A DNA stretch of 64,000 bases, from positions 1,116,001 through 1,180,000 of the forward strand of contig CP060756.1 of the NCBI GenBank assembly GCA_023205875.1, read 5' to 3'. The translations under genes were made by a program, and so were the position numbers. Under the pieces are notes generated by a model, which did not search any database, had not been told where the DNA came from, and worked only from the letters and a program-made list of their open reading frames with translations. The DNA comes from Chloropicon primus. Lineage: Eukaryota > Chlorophyta > Chloropicophyceae > Chloropicales > Chloropicaceae. Positions 1 through 9,801 of this stretch are shown piece by piece; the first letter of the stretch is position 1; every line of letters begins with the position of its first letter.

Positions 1-222
1 ATTGGCCACTTCGACGCACCTGGCTTCGCCGTCCGCGGAAGCATTCTGGGACGTCCCTCGCTCCCCCCGGAACCAGTCGTCGCCAAGGAGGGCGACGACG
101 TCTTCAGGGGCCACTCTCACCCCACTCCTGATCTGCAGCTCCACGGTGCGTGGGGAAAGCAGCCCAATGCAGGCGAACAGGACCCACGCCACGAGGTACC
201 CCCCCCTCCGAGCGCACAACAT
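1..222 (-). CDS. N-terminal fragment of a secreted or membrane protein (runs off left edge)
   Basis: An ATG at 222 opens a frame of 74 codons on the minus strand without a stop to the window edge. After a short Arg/Gly-rich start, residues 9-24 (YLVAWVLFACIGLLSP) form a hydrophobic core like a signal peptide or signal anchor. The remainder (VELQIRSGVRVAPEDVV and a TSQNAS glycosylation-type sequon) shows no domain I recognise. The next gene in the same direction ends 312 bp upstream of this start. The product is probably an ER-targeted protein; function unknown because most of the gene lies outside the window. Confidence 0.55.
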   Translation of the reverse strand, partial: MLCARRGGYLVAWVLFACIGLLSPRTVELQIRSGVRVAPEDVVALLGDDWFRGERGTSQNASADGEARCVEVAN

Positions 223-534
223 CCCAACCCCGAGGCCCCCCTAGGATGCCGCGGAAAGAATCCCCCCTCCGGCAACCGCTTCGCGTTGTCGTGCCCAATG
301 TCGTGCCCAGGTGTGCGCCCTTGCCCCGCTCGGCATCCGACGTCGCGGCGCGCGCGCCTCTCGCCCGAGTAACGCTCGACCTCGTCCCCACCCTCGAGCG
401 CCTCGTTACGACGACGGCCAGCCGCTCATTTTGGGGGGGGCGAGAAAAAAAAATCATGCTGTCGGTTGTCCGGTTTTTCCCGTTTCTCCAAAAACAGCCT
501 CCAAGTTTCCAGATTTTGTTGCTTTGGCTTTGGT
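223..534. other. intergenic spacer, 312 bp
   Basis: This spacer separates two minus-strand genes, so it should hold the 3' UTR of the TSEN34 gene and the promoter of the partial secreted-protein gene. I see a G run followed by an A run near 435-455 and a pyrimidine-rich stretch, but no convincing further gene. Confidence 0.5.
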
Positions 535-1752
535 TCACAAGTTCAAGTCGATCACGATGGAGTCGTCCCCGGGGTGCTGAAACAGGGACTCGTCCCAGAG
601 CCCCAGGCCCTTGAGCTCGTCCTTGAGCGCGCGAATGGCCAGGCCGGCTTCCCTCTGCTTCCTCCTGTCCCCCTCCCCCTTGGCCGTCTTGGCCTTGGTC
701 TTGGCGGCCTCGATCTCTTTCGCGATCTCCGCAAAGGCTTCTTGGGGATCGTCCGGCCTCGACAGCTTCGCGTCCCCGGCGGCCTCGGTGCAAGTCTTGG
801 GCCCGGGCCGCGCGGCGGCCTCGGCCTCCCCCGCGGGGTCGGCGTCATCCGCGTCCACGTCCATCTCCCACTCCCCTCCGTTGTCCTCCTCGCCCGGCGG
901 GCCCATCAGGCTCTCGTCGATGTCGATGGCCTCCGGGTTGTCCCAGTCCTCCTCGTCCTCCGGGACGCCCTTGGGCGGATCAGGGAATCCGCCCTCCGGG
1001 GAGAAGGTCAGGAACCGGACCTCCTGGCCCTCGGCTACCGACGCGACGGTCAAGTGCTTCCTGGCGCTGTGAGCGACGCGGGCCGAGGCGATGAGGTGGA
1101 GGGGGTCGATGGGATCGTGCAAGCTCGAGACCTTCAGGGTCACAAAGGCGTGGGCATCGTCCGGGTTGGTCTCGTACACCAAGTACTGCGCCCCGAACTT
1201 CTTCCCGTCCGTCACTGCGTACCCTTTGTCCTTCATCTTGCGGTACACGCAGAGCTTCTCCCGCTCCACCGCGAGCTTCGAGCCCGGGCAGCCCGTCGCG
1301 TCCACCGCCGCCACGTCCCCCGCGAGCGGGAACCTCACCTTGCCCCTCCCGTTGAGCCTCGCCAGGAAGCTCTCCACCCTCTGCGGATCGTGTCCCCCTA
1401 CCAAAGCCCCGGCGGCCCCGCCTCCCCCCGGCCCGCGCTCCTCGACGGACTTCACCGACACGATCTCAATCGCGCCCTTCTCCAGGAGGTACGCCACGGC
1501 CTCGGGCTGGATCTGCACTGGGAGACCGTGAATGCCGTTCTGCTGCAGTTGGCCCGGCACGGCTCCCACGGCGCTCCCGTAGACGTTGTGCTCCGACTTG
1601 AGCCTCTCCACGTCCCTCTCGCTCCACACGAATCCCATTCCCCACAGAATGTCCACCTGAATCTTCCCGCACGACGAGAACGAGGCCTCCCTCCCCGAGG
1701 ACGAGGCCTCCTTCTCCACTGCTCTTGTTCCCCCCGTCGGATCCGTGCCCAT
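535..1752 (-). CDS. TSEN34: tRNA-splicing endonuclease subunit Sen34
   Basis: Catalytic subunit of the heterotetrameric endonuclease that cuts tRNA introns (the 3' splice site in characterised homologues). The 405-residue protein starts at the only ATG after a stretch without methionine. Residues 35-95 match the Sen34 N-domain (WSERDVERLKSEHNVYGS, LPVQIQPEAVAYLLEKG). The nuclease domain follows at 170-250 with KKFGAQYLVY, DDAHAFV and ARVAHSARKH. The catalytic triad is visible as Tyr193, His201 and Lys232, with the same spacing (8 and 31 residues) as Tyr247/His255/Lys286 of the human protein. The acidic C-terminal tail of about 150 residues is longer than usual. It is divergent from the thioredoxin-like gene at 2059, with a shared 306-bp promoter. 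The presence of SEN34 implies intron-containing tRNAs in this genome. Confidence 0.93.
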   Translation of the reverse strand: MGTDPTGGTRAVEKEASSSGREASFSSCGKIQVDILWGMGFVWSERDVERLKSEHNVYGSAVGAVPGQLQQNGIHGLPVQIQPEAVAYLLEKGAIEIVSVKSVEERGPGGGGAAGALVGGHDPQRVESFLARLNGRGKVRFPLAGDVAAVDATGCPGSKLAVEREKLCVYRKMKDKGYAVTDGKKFGAQYLVYETNPDDAHAFVTLKVSSLHDPIDPLHLIASARVAHSARKHLTVASVAEGQEVRFLTFSPEGGFPDPPKGVPEDEEDWDNPEAIDIDESLMGPPGEEDNGGEWEMDVDADDADPAGEAEAAARPGPKTCTEAAGDAKLSRPDDPQEAFAEIAKEIEAAKTKAKTAKGEGDRRKQREAGLAIRALKDELKGLGLWDESLFQHPGDDSIVIDLNL

Positions 1753-1910
1753 CTCGTCGCTGTTGACCTGACCCTGCCCTACCTCTGGCGGCGCCGCTCC
1801 GAGTCCACGCCCAACGCTCCCTCCTTCCCTCCCCCCTCCCACCAGCACCCTCAACACAGGCAGACACCCTCCCACCCTCCGACTCGCCTCCGCCGACGCC
1901 GAAAGGCGAT

Positions 1911-1930
1911 CGCAATCGATCGCAATCGAT
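1911..1930 (+). repeat. two copies of a 10-bp unit in a divergent promoter
   Basis: The unit CGCAATCGAT occurs twice in direct succession and is followed by further GATC-containing sequence (CGATCC), giving a small cluster of CGATCG palindromes between TSEN34 and the thioredoxin-like gene. It could be a binding site for a dimeric factor; this is only a sequence observation. Confidence 0.6.
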
Positions 1931-1989
1931 CGATCCTTGGCTTTGGAGGGGAGGGGGAAACCTTTTTTGTTTGCGGATAAACTTGGGCG

Positions 1990-1996
1990 GATAAGG
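1990..1996 (+). promoter_or_regulatory. GATAAGG element upstream of thioredoxin-like gene
   Basis: Exact GATAAGG, 63 bp upstream of the ATG at 2059 in the divergent promoter with TSEN34. The same heptamer in the same orientation occurs in four other non-coding upstream regions of the window. It resembles the plant I-box core (GATAAG), but a role here is inferred only from recurrence. Confidence 0.4.
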
Positions 1997-2058
1997 GGGG
2001 GGGGACAAACAAAAGTTTTGTTTGTTTGTGTCGCGACTGGACTAGTGCTTGGCGGGGT

Positions 2059-2821
2059 ATGTTGGAGGGGTGTTGGAGGCGCTTGCGCTCGGGGGCGCTG
2101 TGCACGTGCTCGACGAGCAGGAGGGAGAGTCGCGTGGTCGCCGTGAGGGCGAGGAGAAGGACGGGACCTCTGGAGTTCGGGGACAGGGTCCCGCCCAAGT
2201 TCGACCAGCAGTTCGACCCCTTTGGGGAGAGCATCTACAACAAGGCCGACTACTGGGAGGCCAGCTTTTACAACGAGCCGGACGAGACGCCTGTGGAGGT
2301 TTACTTGGACAGTAAGTGCGAACGGCGTATCGCGAGTCCCGCAAGACACTTTTTGAAGCCAAACAAACTGCTGACCTGTTGCCCACTCCTCCTCACCACT
2401 TCCCACTTTTTCTTTCTCTCGCTCTCCGTGCGGAACAACAACAGACTTGAGGAAGAGCGAGGTGATTGCCAAGCTGAAGGAGGACTCGACCAAGTTGTCC
2501 AAAGTCAACAGCGCCGACCTCCCGGAGGCCCTCTCCGACTCTCCCAGCCCCCTGCAGGTCGTCTTCGTGCACTTGAGGTGGTGCAAGGGAAGCAAGGAGC
2601 TGCTCCCGCTCGCGGAGGAGCTTGCCCAAGGCTCCAAGGACGCAGACTTCTTTCAGGTGACTCTGGCGGAGCCCAAGGGGGACTGCGAGCTCCTGAGCGA
2701 TGTGTGGCTCTCGCCGACCGTCAAAATTTTCCGCAACGGCGAAGAGGTGAGCGCGATGGCAGACCCTTCCGTGCAAGAGCTGGGGCAGGCCCTGAGGGAA
2801 CACGGCGCCTTGGCACAATAA
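2059..2821 (+). CDS. thioredoxin-like protein with a single active-site cysteine, organelle-targeted
   Basis: Two exons, 2059..2311 and 2445..2821 (intron AGTAAG...ACAG), give 209 residues. The first 45 residues are rich in Arg, Ser and Cys and lack acidic residues, like a plastid or mitochondrial leader. Next comes KFDQQFDPFGESIYNKADYW, then a thioredoxin fold with the active-site region FVHLRWCKGSKELLPLAEEL and the conserved SPTVKIFRNGE segment with the cis-Pro. The canonical CxxC is CKGS, so only one redox cysteine remains; this suggests a monothiol or chaperone-like role rather than a normal disulfide reductase. It is convergent with the SppA gene, 47 bp apart. Confidence 0.75.
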
Positions 2822-2868
2822 GTGGTAAAACAAACAAAAAATCTTGGATTTGCTAGAATACAGCGCCA

Positions 2869-4761
2869 TCAAAAAACATCCGCCTCGTTCGCGTCCCAGG
2901 TCTTGCTCCCAGGTGATTTTATTTTCAAGCTCGGCATCTGGGCGTCGTAGCCGACTCGCTCTTCCGTGAGCTTGTCTAGGACAGAGTAGAGGGCCAAAAG
3001 CTTGGACATGGCGCCCGTCGAGTTTCTGAGAAAGGACAGAACGGGGGACTTGCTCTGCTGGGACTTGATCTCCACGAACCGGCAGCCCTCCTCCTTCGGG
3101 ATGCCGGCAAGTTCCTTCGCCACGTCAACAGCGACGTCAAACCCCCCAATGTAATCGACCAAACCCTTTGCTTTTGCGTCCTCGCCGGTCCACACCCTTC
3201 CCTGAGCGACCTCCTCCATGGACTCGATGTCCATGTTCCTGCTAAACGCGGCCTTGTCCCTGAAGCTCTCGTAGGCGTTCTGGGCTCCGGCCTTGAAGTA
3301 CTCGTGCTCAAAATCTTTGAAGGCCCTGCTGCTCGTGTTGAGCTCGGCGTACTTGCCCTTGGAGACTCGCTCCGAGTTGAAGCCAACCTTCTCGTTCAGC
3401 TCCTCGAGGTTGAACTTTCCCGTTACGACACCAATCGATCCAGTCAAGGTGAGGGACTCCGCGACGATCTTGTCGCAAGCCATGGACATGTAGTACCCCC
3501 CCGAGGCAGCCACGTCCACCATCGACGCCACCACTGGCTTCACCTTAGCCAGCTCCCTGATCTCGTTCCACATCAAGTCACTCGCCAGAGCATCCCCGCC
3601 AGGCGAGTCGATCCTCAAAACCACGGCTTTGACCATCTTGTTCTTCTTCAAGCCCTTGATGCTCTTGATGAAGGCATTGGAAGAGATCCCGCTTCCCGTG
3701 GCGCCGGCGTCGCGAGAGATGGCCCCGGACGACCGCACGACGGCGATCGCGTGCTTGGCGTTCTTGGTGAAGCTTGGCGTCGCGAGATACTTGGAGAATC
3801 CCACGGACTGCATCTCGTCCTTTGGGCCGCCTGTCCTTGGTCTGATCAACTCTTCGATCTCGTTCATGTACTTTGATGAGGTGATCCACCCGTTTTTGGC
3901 CAAGTATTCCACCTTGTGCGGGCCTGTGTTAAGAAGTTCTTCAACCTCCTCCCTCGTCCTGCCCTTGTCCCGGCTGATGCTCTCCACGAAATACTCGTAG
4001 ATGCTCTCCACCAGCCTCTCCGAAACGGTCCTCTGAGCGTCCGACATGTCCCTCCTCAGAAGCTGATCGCCAGCCGACTTGTACCGGCCGATCCGCTCGA
4101 CCTGCGGCTCTATCCCTATCCGCTCCAGCACCCCTCGCAGGAAAGAGTTCTCGATCACCACGCCCGTCAGCGAGAAGTACGCACCGGGAGGAACGTAGAT
4201 CTCCTCGCAGGCACTTGCGAGGAGGTACTCCTTCAAGCCTCCCAGCTCGAAGTAAGCGACCGTGAACTTTCCGCAGAGCCTGAACTCCTCGATGGCCCGC
4301 CTGAGCTCCTGCAGCTTTCCGTAACCGCACGACAAGGGCGTGATTTTTAGGTACAACCCGCAGATGGTCGGATCCGACGCGGCCTTCTTGATGTTCATCG
4401 TGATTCTGGGCAGCGTTGCCTCCTTTTTGAAGGGGTTCGACCCTCCGGAGCTCTCTGGCACCGCGTCGCCTATGCTCATGCAAAGAGCAGTCCCGGGTGG
4501 GACGCCCTTCCACGGCGGCCTCACGGACGCCTTCATCATGTTCCTCGTCCTCTCGTCGAGGCCCTTGGCCTCCTCCTGCTGAGGCTTCGCCTCCTGCTCG
4601 ACCTCCGTGGTCGCCCTCGACCTCACCAAGTTCCCCAGCTCTCGCTCCCTCCTCCTTGCGACGACGACGGAAAGGGAGCCCGCGCGCCTCGCGACAGGGG
4701 CCGCGGCGCACTTGCCTTGCGGCACCCTCGCAGTCGCCGGAGTCACGACGAGCATCCTCAT
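2869..4761 (-). CDS. SPPA: protease IV (SppA-type signal peptide peptidase), plastid
   Basis: Serine peptidase of family S49, which degrades membrane-embedded or cleaved signal peptides; plant SppA is a light-induced thylakoid protease. The 630-residue length fits the long, tandem-domain SppA67 form. The ATG at 4761 gives a leader ([14 protein letters not shown] and an Arg/Ala/Val-rich stretch) typical of plastid import. The N-domain carries the general-base lysine in [11 protein letters not shown] (about Lys228) and the C-domain the nucleophile in [16 protein letters not shown] (about Ser420), a spacing close to that of E. coli (Lys209/Ser409). [15 protein letters not shown] is the S49 substrate-binding strand. 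Both catalytic residues are intact, so it should be active. Confidence 0.93.
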   Translation of the reverse strand: MRMLVVTPATARVPQGKCAAAPVARRAGSLSVVVARRRERELGNLVRSRATTEVEQEAKPQQEEAKGLDERTRNMMKASVRPPWKGVPPGTALCMSIGDAVPESSGGSNPFKKEATLPRITMNIKKAASDPTICGLYLKITPLSCGYGKLQELRRAIEEFRLCGKFTVAYFELGGLKEYLLASACEEIYVPPGAYFSLTGVVIENSFLRGVLERIGIEPQVERIGRYKSAGDQLLRRDMSDAQRTVSERLVESIYEYFVESISRDKGRTREEVEELLNTGPHKVEYLAKNGWITSSKYMNEIEELIRPRTGGPKDEMQSVGFSKYLATPSFTKNAKHAIAVVRSSGAISRDAGATGSGISSNAFIKSIKGLKKNKMVKAVVLRIDSPGGDALASDLMWNEIRELAKVKPVVASMVDVAASGGYYMSMACDKIVAESLTLTGSIGVVTGKFNLEELNEKVGFNSERVSKGKYAELNTSSRAFKDFEHEYFKAGAQNAYESFRDKAAFSRNMDIESMEEVAQGRVWTGEDAKAKGLVDYIGGFDVAVDVAKELAGIPKEEGCRFVEIKSQQSKSPVLSFLRNSTGAMSKLLALYSVLDKLTEERVGYDAQMPSLKIKSPGSKTWDANEADVF

Positions 4762-4943
4762 CCTCACCACCTCAATAATAAGACTGGAGTGCGAGTTGTG
4801 AGTGTGCCTTGGCTTCTCTCTCCGCCCTGGCTCTGCACCCGCGAGGGAGGATCTGAGCCACAAGCCAAGCCCCAGATCTCCTGGGAGATCCTATGGAGAA
4901 GCCTGATCGAAAAGGGTGCACAGTGTACAACAACAATTCAAGC

Positions 4944-6880
4944 TTAAAGCTTAAGGGCGTTCTTGTTCTCCCGGGCGCCCGCCCCCCCCTTGGCCGACTT
5001 GGAGCTCCTTCCCTCGCTCGCTTTGTCCTTCTGGGCCGCCGCTTGCTCCTGCTGCTCTTGGAGCAACTTGAAGACGTCCCCGGATTTGGAGTAACGGACT
5101 TTCTTTCCCTGAGGGACCTCCTCCTCGAAGGATTTTCTGCCGAGCTTCTTCCTCGGCGCGTTCTCCCTGGCCTCCCCGGCGTTCTTGGCCTTCTTCCTCT
5201 TCTTGTTGGTCCTCCTCCTCGACCTCCTCTCCTCCTTCTCCAGCTCCCCGTCCGCCTTGACCAAGCCCTTGCTCGGCGCCTTGATTTCTCCGGGAGCGAG
5301 GGTACCCGCAGTGGAGAGCGCCTCCATACCGACCTCCTCCATTGCGATTGCCGGGGTGTTGGCCGCGTTCTGGTCCCCGACGCTCTCGGTGATGGGCCTC
5401 GGCGTGAACTCAAAGTGGGACATGGCGTCCAGGTGAGCAGCTATCGACCTGTACAGGATCCAGCAGGCCTCCTGCTTCTTCTTCTGCTTGTCCTCGATGT
5501 CGGAAAACCCTCTGATCTGCATGTACTCGGACTCGTAGATCTCCGCCAGTCCCCTGGCCGACTTCTTGTCGTCCAGCTCCTCGCCTGCCTGGGCCTCCTC
5601 GGGCGCCTCCGCGACCACGATCGGAATCACGTCGTCGAACAAGCCTTCGCTGATTCGCGCCTTGATGATGTCCTCGATCTCGTCGGCCATCTCCTGGGTG
5701 GGCTCTATCGGGGGATTCGCAGAGTGCTGGAAATCTAGGTCCACCTCCAGCAGACTGTTCTCTGGCCTCTGCGAAGCCTTGACTTCTCCCTTCATGGTCC
5801 AGTGGGCCTCCGCCATGTTGGCGTCCTCCAACCGCTTGATCCTCCGCTCCAACCTCTCGGATCTGATCTCCTGCCTCGACTTCTTCTCCGCAACCTCGTC
5901 CTCGTCATCCTCCTCCGACGCAACCTTCGCGGGATCCTCCCACCGAGGACCTCCAGCCCGCCCTTCGTCGGCCTTGTCATCACTGTCGTCGCCCTCGTCC
6001 TCGTCCATGGCGAACCTCACGGACTTCTTCGCTTCACCCCGACGCCCCTTCTTCTCCTTCTTGAAGAAGTCGTCGTACATCATACGCTTGTCCCTCTCGT
6101 CCTCCTCGTCCTCCTCGTCGTCTTCCTCTTCCTCCTCGTCGTCTTCACCCGATTCGCCCTCGTCCATCATCTCCTTCTCGTATAGCTCCTCGGCCTGCTG
6201 CACAAAGTCTTCCATCTGGCCGAGGCGGAAGAACTGGTCCTCCGTCGGAAGGAGCTCACCTTCAACCTCACCCTCGCTGTCCTCTTCACTCTCGCTGTGG
6301 CTCTCCCCAGCAGCAACCCCAGCGTCCTCGCTGCTGCTCCCGTCGTCGTCTTCGTCGTCTTCGTCGCTGCTATCGGAACCCGAAGAGTCCTCGTCGTCCT
6401 CAAGGGAGGTGTCTGACCTCGCCTGCTCCTCCTGGAGCTCGTGCGCAAGAAACTCCTCGAACTCAGAGTCGTCCGAAGACGCCGCCTCGCCCGACTCCAC
6501 ATCACTCTCACTCTCACTCTCCTGGTCCTGCAACATGGAAGAAGAAGAAAAAAAGAAAAAGAATAGGCGCGGGAAAGGCGGTGAGCGCGCCGAGCACAAC
6601 GCAGCGTATAATCCATCCAACCGAGTCGACTTACCTCGATCCGATCGAGCAGCGCTCCGAGCTTTTTGTCCAGACTAGCAAGGTGCTTGGTCGTTTGCAG
6701 GTCCAGCTGATACCAAATTTGTTCCGCGTCAAAGCCTTGGACGTGTATCTTCCCAGGCCCGAGGTCCGCCAGCGCGCTCCTCGCAGCCTTGACCAGCTCT
6801 GCTTGCTTTTTCCTCTCCCTTCCCAGGAAGTCGCCCTCCTCCGCCTCTAAGAGGAGAGACAGGGGTGCCGCAGCCGCCAT
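4944..6880 (-). CDS. MPP10: U3 snoRNP protein Mpp10
   Basis: Component of the small-subunit processome, nucleolar, working with Imp3 and Imp4 on the U3 snoRNA/pre-18S duplex. Two exons: 6635..6880 (82 codons) and 4944..6527; donor GAG|GTAAGT, acceptor TTGCAG|GAC; 609 residues in all. Exon 1 has the signature GFDAEQIWYQLDLQTTKHL. Exon 2 opens with about 180 residues dominated by Asp, Glu and Ser, then FFKKEKKGRRGEAKKSVRF and the conserved C-half (LEDANMAEAHWTMKGEV, SEGLFDDVIPIV, GLAEIYESEYMQI, LDAMSHFEFTPRP). The tail is basic. It lies upstream of SPPA on the same strand with a 182-bp spacer. Confidence 0.93.
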
Positions 6881-7094
6881 GATGATTGAAAGACGAAAAA
6901 ATCGCTTCCAGCTTGCAGGATTTGTGAGGGGAAGAGCAGGGAGGTCTCTCTCTCTCTCGGCGGGAGGAGTAGTGGGGAGTTCCGAGGCCCGAGGGGGAGG
7001 GGGGGAAGGGACTCGGGAGCACAGGGGGGGTTGCGCTTGACTCTCAAAAAGGGACCGACCGGACCGGGGAAGGAGGAGTTTCGCTTTGTTCGGG

Positions 7095-7313
7095 ATGGCG
7101 GACAGTGAGGAGGAGAGGCTGTTCAGGCTGTACAAGGAGCAGGCCGAGGGCGTCGGACCGATCCTCGCGAAGACCTTGCAGGACTCCCTCAAGCTGAGGG
7201 GGAAGTCCCTCGAGAAGCTGGAGGCCGAGATCAAGGAGCAGCTCGCCTCCCTCAAAACGGATGAGAAGGTCCTTCTCCACGTGCTGGAAAAGCAGTTTGG
7301 GGAGGAGGGGTGA
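7095..7313 (+). CDS. small helical protein of unknown function (72 aa)
   Basis: ATG at 7095 opens a 72-codon frame encoding a charged, almost certainly alpha-helical protein: MADSEEERLFRLYKEQAEG, then VGPILAKTLQDSLKLRGKSL and a Lys/Glu-rich heptad-like segment ending FGEEG. It has no signal peptide or membrane segment. It is divergent from MPP10 with a 214-bp promoter region, and codon usage resembles its neighbours. I do not recognise the family. It could be a subunit of a larger complex; the alternative that it is a chance frame is less likely given the bias for helix-forming residues. Confidence 0.55.
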   Translation: MADSEEERLFRLYKEQAEGVGPILAKTLQDSLKLRGKSLEKLEAEIKEQLASLKTDEKVLLHVLEKQFGEEG

Positions 7314-7637
7314 TTCGGTCGTCCGACCGTCGTCCCGCTGTATGTCGAGCACGTGTACCAACAGAGAAACAAGCGTGTAGCAAAGCAAGAAGAGAGAGAA
7401 TACCCCTTAATTGTATCCTTATTGAAAATCTATATAATGGTTTACTTCAACTCTCGACCACCGAGGAGTCACTCCACGCCATCTTTCAAGCTTGCTTCGA
7501 CCAGCTCGCCAAGCACGGAGCCTTTCGCACGACGGGGCGAGGGGGTTCCCGAGGAGTATTTTTCGGCAGCAACAACGCGGTGAATAGGAAGAGTCAGTTG
7601 GGGTTGGCGGGGGCGAGTTCGCGCAGCGCATCCTCTC
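7314..7637. other. convergent intergenic spacer, 324 bp
   Basis: Between the stop of the 72-aa gene and the stop of the metaxin gene. AT-rich near 7400-7440, then GC-rich. Open frames on both strands here (for example a 70-codon minus frame) lack recognisable motifs; I treat the stretch as two 3' UTRs. Confidence 0.5.
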
Positions 7638-8879
7638 TCAGGGCTTGGACTTACTCAAGAGAAACGTCACAGTGAGGCTGACCGTGACTCCGAGCCACGC
7701 GTTCCTCCTGTACTTGAAGACCTTGTCTTCCTCTGCCTGTGGCTTCTTCTTCCTCCTTCTCTTCAACCTTATTCCAGCGATGCTCGCTGGGGGGATAGAA
7801 CAAGCAACAACAAGGGGAGAACACAATTCCAATCGTTAGCCTATCGAGTGAATCGAAGCTCCTTCTCGGCAAGCAAGCGTTCCGATTTACCTGGGTCTTT
7901 CAAGGCAGCGGCTTCCGGGCCAAAGTGAGCTCTTGAGATGTCGTCCACGTATTTGCTCAGCGCTGGGTAATTCTTCAGAGTGCTCCCGAAGAGGAGCTCC
8001 CCCACTGGGGAGGACTTGTGGTAGAGAATGTGGGCGTACACCGCCGCGTCAAGCCTTGTTGGCCGTCCAAAGAAGTACTTCTTGCCCTTGAGCTTCTTCG
8101 TCAAGCAATTGTAAACCTTTGCCAGAAGATCCAACACCTGTGTGTCACCCAGGGCGGAACGGTGCAGACGACAAGGAAGGAGGACATCAGCGTCAGAGAG
8201 ATAATGATCTTGCATAAAGCAAAGCAGATCAGCTTACCTGTTCCTCGCTTCTGACGTTCATGGTCTTCATCTTGGCGAGGGCCTCCTGCCTCTTCTTCCA
8301 AGGAAAGATGTAGCTCAGTGGGAAGGGGTAGATCTTCGCGTAGAAAGCCTGGTGCGTGCGTGCGGCAAGAAGCAACAGGAGCAGAGAGGGCGAGTTCAGT
8401 AAAGCCGCATTGCGTCATGCAAACCAACGGTCAAAGACGTCGTTGCTTCGAGTTCTTACCCTCGTGCACTCCGAGTACGACTGGTCGTCACACCACAGCG
8501 CCCACCGAGTCGTTGGCACCAAGGCGTTCTCCACCAGAGACATGTAAGCTTCGAGGTCGCTCTGATCTTCCACCGATAAGCCGGCATCCAAATCGAGGCC
8601 AGCCTTCTTCAATCCCTCGACGAGATCCCTCAACGCGCCTCCTGATCCACCGCTGCCATTCCCTTGGGCGCCACCGCCCTCGCCTCCCGCCCCCATGGCA
8701 ACCCCATCGATATCCACACAGGGCAAAGTCCCTGTGGGCGAGCTATTCTCGCTCGTCGACGCTTCCTCTTGGAACTTCACGCCATAAAGCCTAAGGTAGG
8801 CCTCTGCATGGATGCAATCGTACGAAAAGGACGGAAGGCCCCATGCCGCCTCGAACTTGTACAACGTCACGCACGCCAT
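7638..8879 (-). CDS. MTX: metaxin (outer mitochondrial membrane, SAM/TOM37 family)
   Basis: Metaxins act in sorting and assembly of beta-barrel proteins in the mitochondrial outer membrane. Four exons, all GT-AG: 8460..8879, 8238..8348, 7891..8137, 7638..7786; 308 residues. The N-half has the Tom37 thioredoxin-like fold (AWGLPSFSYDCIHAEAYLRL, then TLPCVDIDG), interrupted by a Gly-rich loop. The GST-C-like half follows (RAFYAKIYPFPLSYIFPWKK; KKYFFGRPTRLDAAVYAHIL). Exon 4 adds a basic stretch (RLKRRRKKK) and one C-terminal membrane span (AWLGVTVSLTVTFLL), i.e. a tail anchor as in plant metaxin. The start is the ATG at 8879, directly ahead of the conserved domain. Confidence 0.9.
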
Positions 8880-9000
8880 CAATCACCGGCTCCTCACACC
8901 CTCTTCAAGCCCAAGCCTCCTCTCTGATGGATTGATCAGCAGCAGCAGCAGCAGGCGGAGGCCGAGGGGGACTTTGTGTGAGAGGGACCAAACACTCGTG

Positions 9001-9138
9001 ATGGCGGTGGAGAATGGGACGGTAGTGAAGCTAACGGTGGCATCCTTTGTGGCTGGAGTCGTGGTTGGGTTCCAGTTGAACCGCGGTCTGAGAGGGAAAC
9101 TCCGTTCGCTTCTCAAGAGATTGAACAACAACCTGTAA
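9001..9138 (+). CDS. small single-span membrane protein (45 aa)
   Basis: An ATG at 9001 encodes 45 residues: a short polar start, a membrane span (LTVASFVAGVVVGFQL) and a strongly basic tail (RGLRGKLRSLLKRL). A TGTAA motif overlaps the stop. It is divergent from metaxin (121 bp between ATGs). Small proteins of this shape occur in mitochondrial inner-membrane complexes, but no family can be assigned. It could instead be a short upstream frame of the next gene, which starts 62 bp downstream on the same strand. Confidence 0.5.
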   Translation: MAVENGTVVKLTVASFVAGVVVGFQLNRGLRGKLRSLLKRLNNNL

Positions 9139-9148
9139 AGCGAAAGTG

Positions 9149-9238
9149 GACGAGGATCTCCTCCTGCGAAAGTGGATTGTCCCTCGGCCGAGGGAGAGGG
9201 ATGGGTTATGTCACGAAGATGGACGAGGATCTCCTGCT
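9149..9238 (+). repeat. local near-duplicate of a coding start region
   Basis: The run GGACGAGGATCTCCT occurs at about 9149-9163 in untranslated sequence and again at about 9220-9234, where it encodes MDEDLLL near the start of the next protein. The spacing is about 71 bp. It looks like a small recent tandem duplication with divergence of the flanks. Confidence 0.55.
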
Positions 9239-9761
9239 CAGCCTGGATGCGGAGGACCGGAGCACCGCGAGCGGCGGCGACGTCAGGGAGGACCTCAGCC
9301 GGACGAGGGAGTTCATCTCCTCGCATGTGTTCGAGGGGGGCGCCGGTCCGTCGACTGAGCCCAAGGAGTTGAGACTGTTGGGCATGCTGGAAGCGGTGGA
9401 CCGAATGATCGGAAGCCTGGACAGCGCGAGGAGGGCGGGGGCGGGGGTAACTCGGCGTCTGGCCGAGCTTACCGAGAGGGTGGCGGGCCTCTTTGAGGAC
9501 CTTAGCGATGCGAGGGAGTTGGTTTCGTCCCTCGAGGAGAAGGAGGGTGCCAAGGACTTGCTCTTGCTGCCCGAGGACGTCCTGTCCCGCGATCTGCCCG
9601 ACGATTTGGCCTCCCTGCCACCCGACCGCCAGTTGTTGTGGCGCGAACTCGTGAGCCTGCTGCAGAGGGAGCACCAGAGGGCGCTGGAGGTCACCGAGCT
9701 GAGGCAGCTTGTAGCGGTCGAGGAAGAAGCGGCCTTGAGGCGACTCGCTGACTCGATTTGA
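9201..9761 (+). CDS. helical protein of unknown function (186 aa)
   Basis: Start at ATG 9201 (an alternative methionine lies six codons later, MDEDLLLSLDAED). The 186-residue product is acidic and helical, with Leu/Glu/Arg-rich segments (LLGMLEAVDRMIGSLDSA, RLAELTERVAGLFEDLSDA, ELVSSLEEKEG) and a final helix around LRQLVAVEEEAALRRLADSI. No signal peptide, membrane span or catalytic motif is visible. It is convergent with the thiolase-NMO gene, with only 40 bp between stops. I do not recognise the family. Confidence 0.65.
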   Translation: MGYVTKMDEDLLLSLDAEDRSTASGGDVREDLSRTREFISSHVFEGGAGPSTEPKELRLLGMLEAVDRMIGSLDSARRAGAGVTRRLAELTERVAGLFEDLSDARELVSSLEEKEGAKDLLLLPEDVLSRDLPDDLASLPPDRQLLWRELVSLLQREHQRALEVTELRQLVAVEEEAALRRLADSI

Positions 9762-9801
9762 CGGCAGATATAAATAGAATTAAATACTTGTTGGTTGTCT
9801 C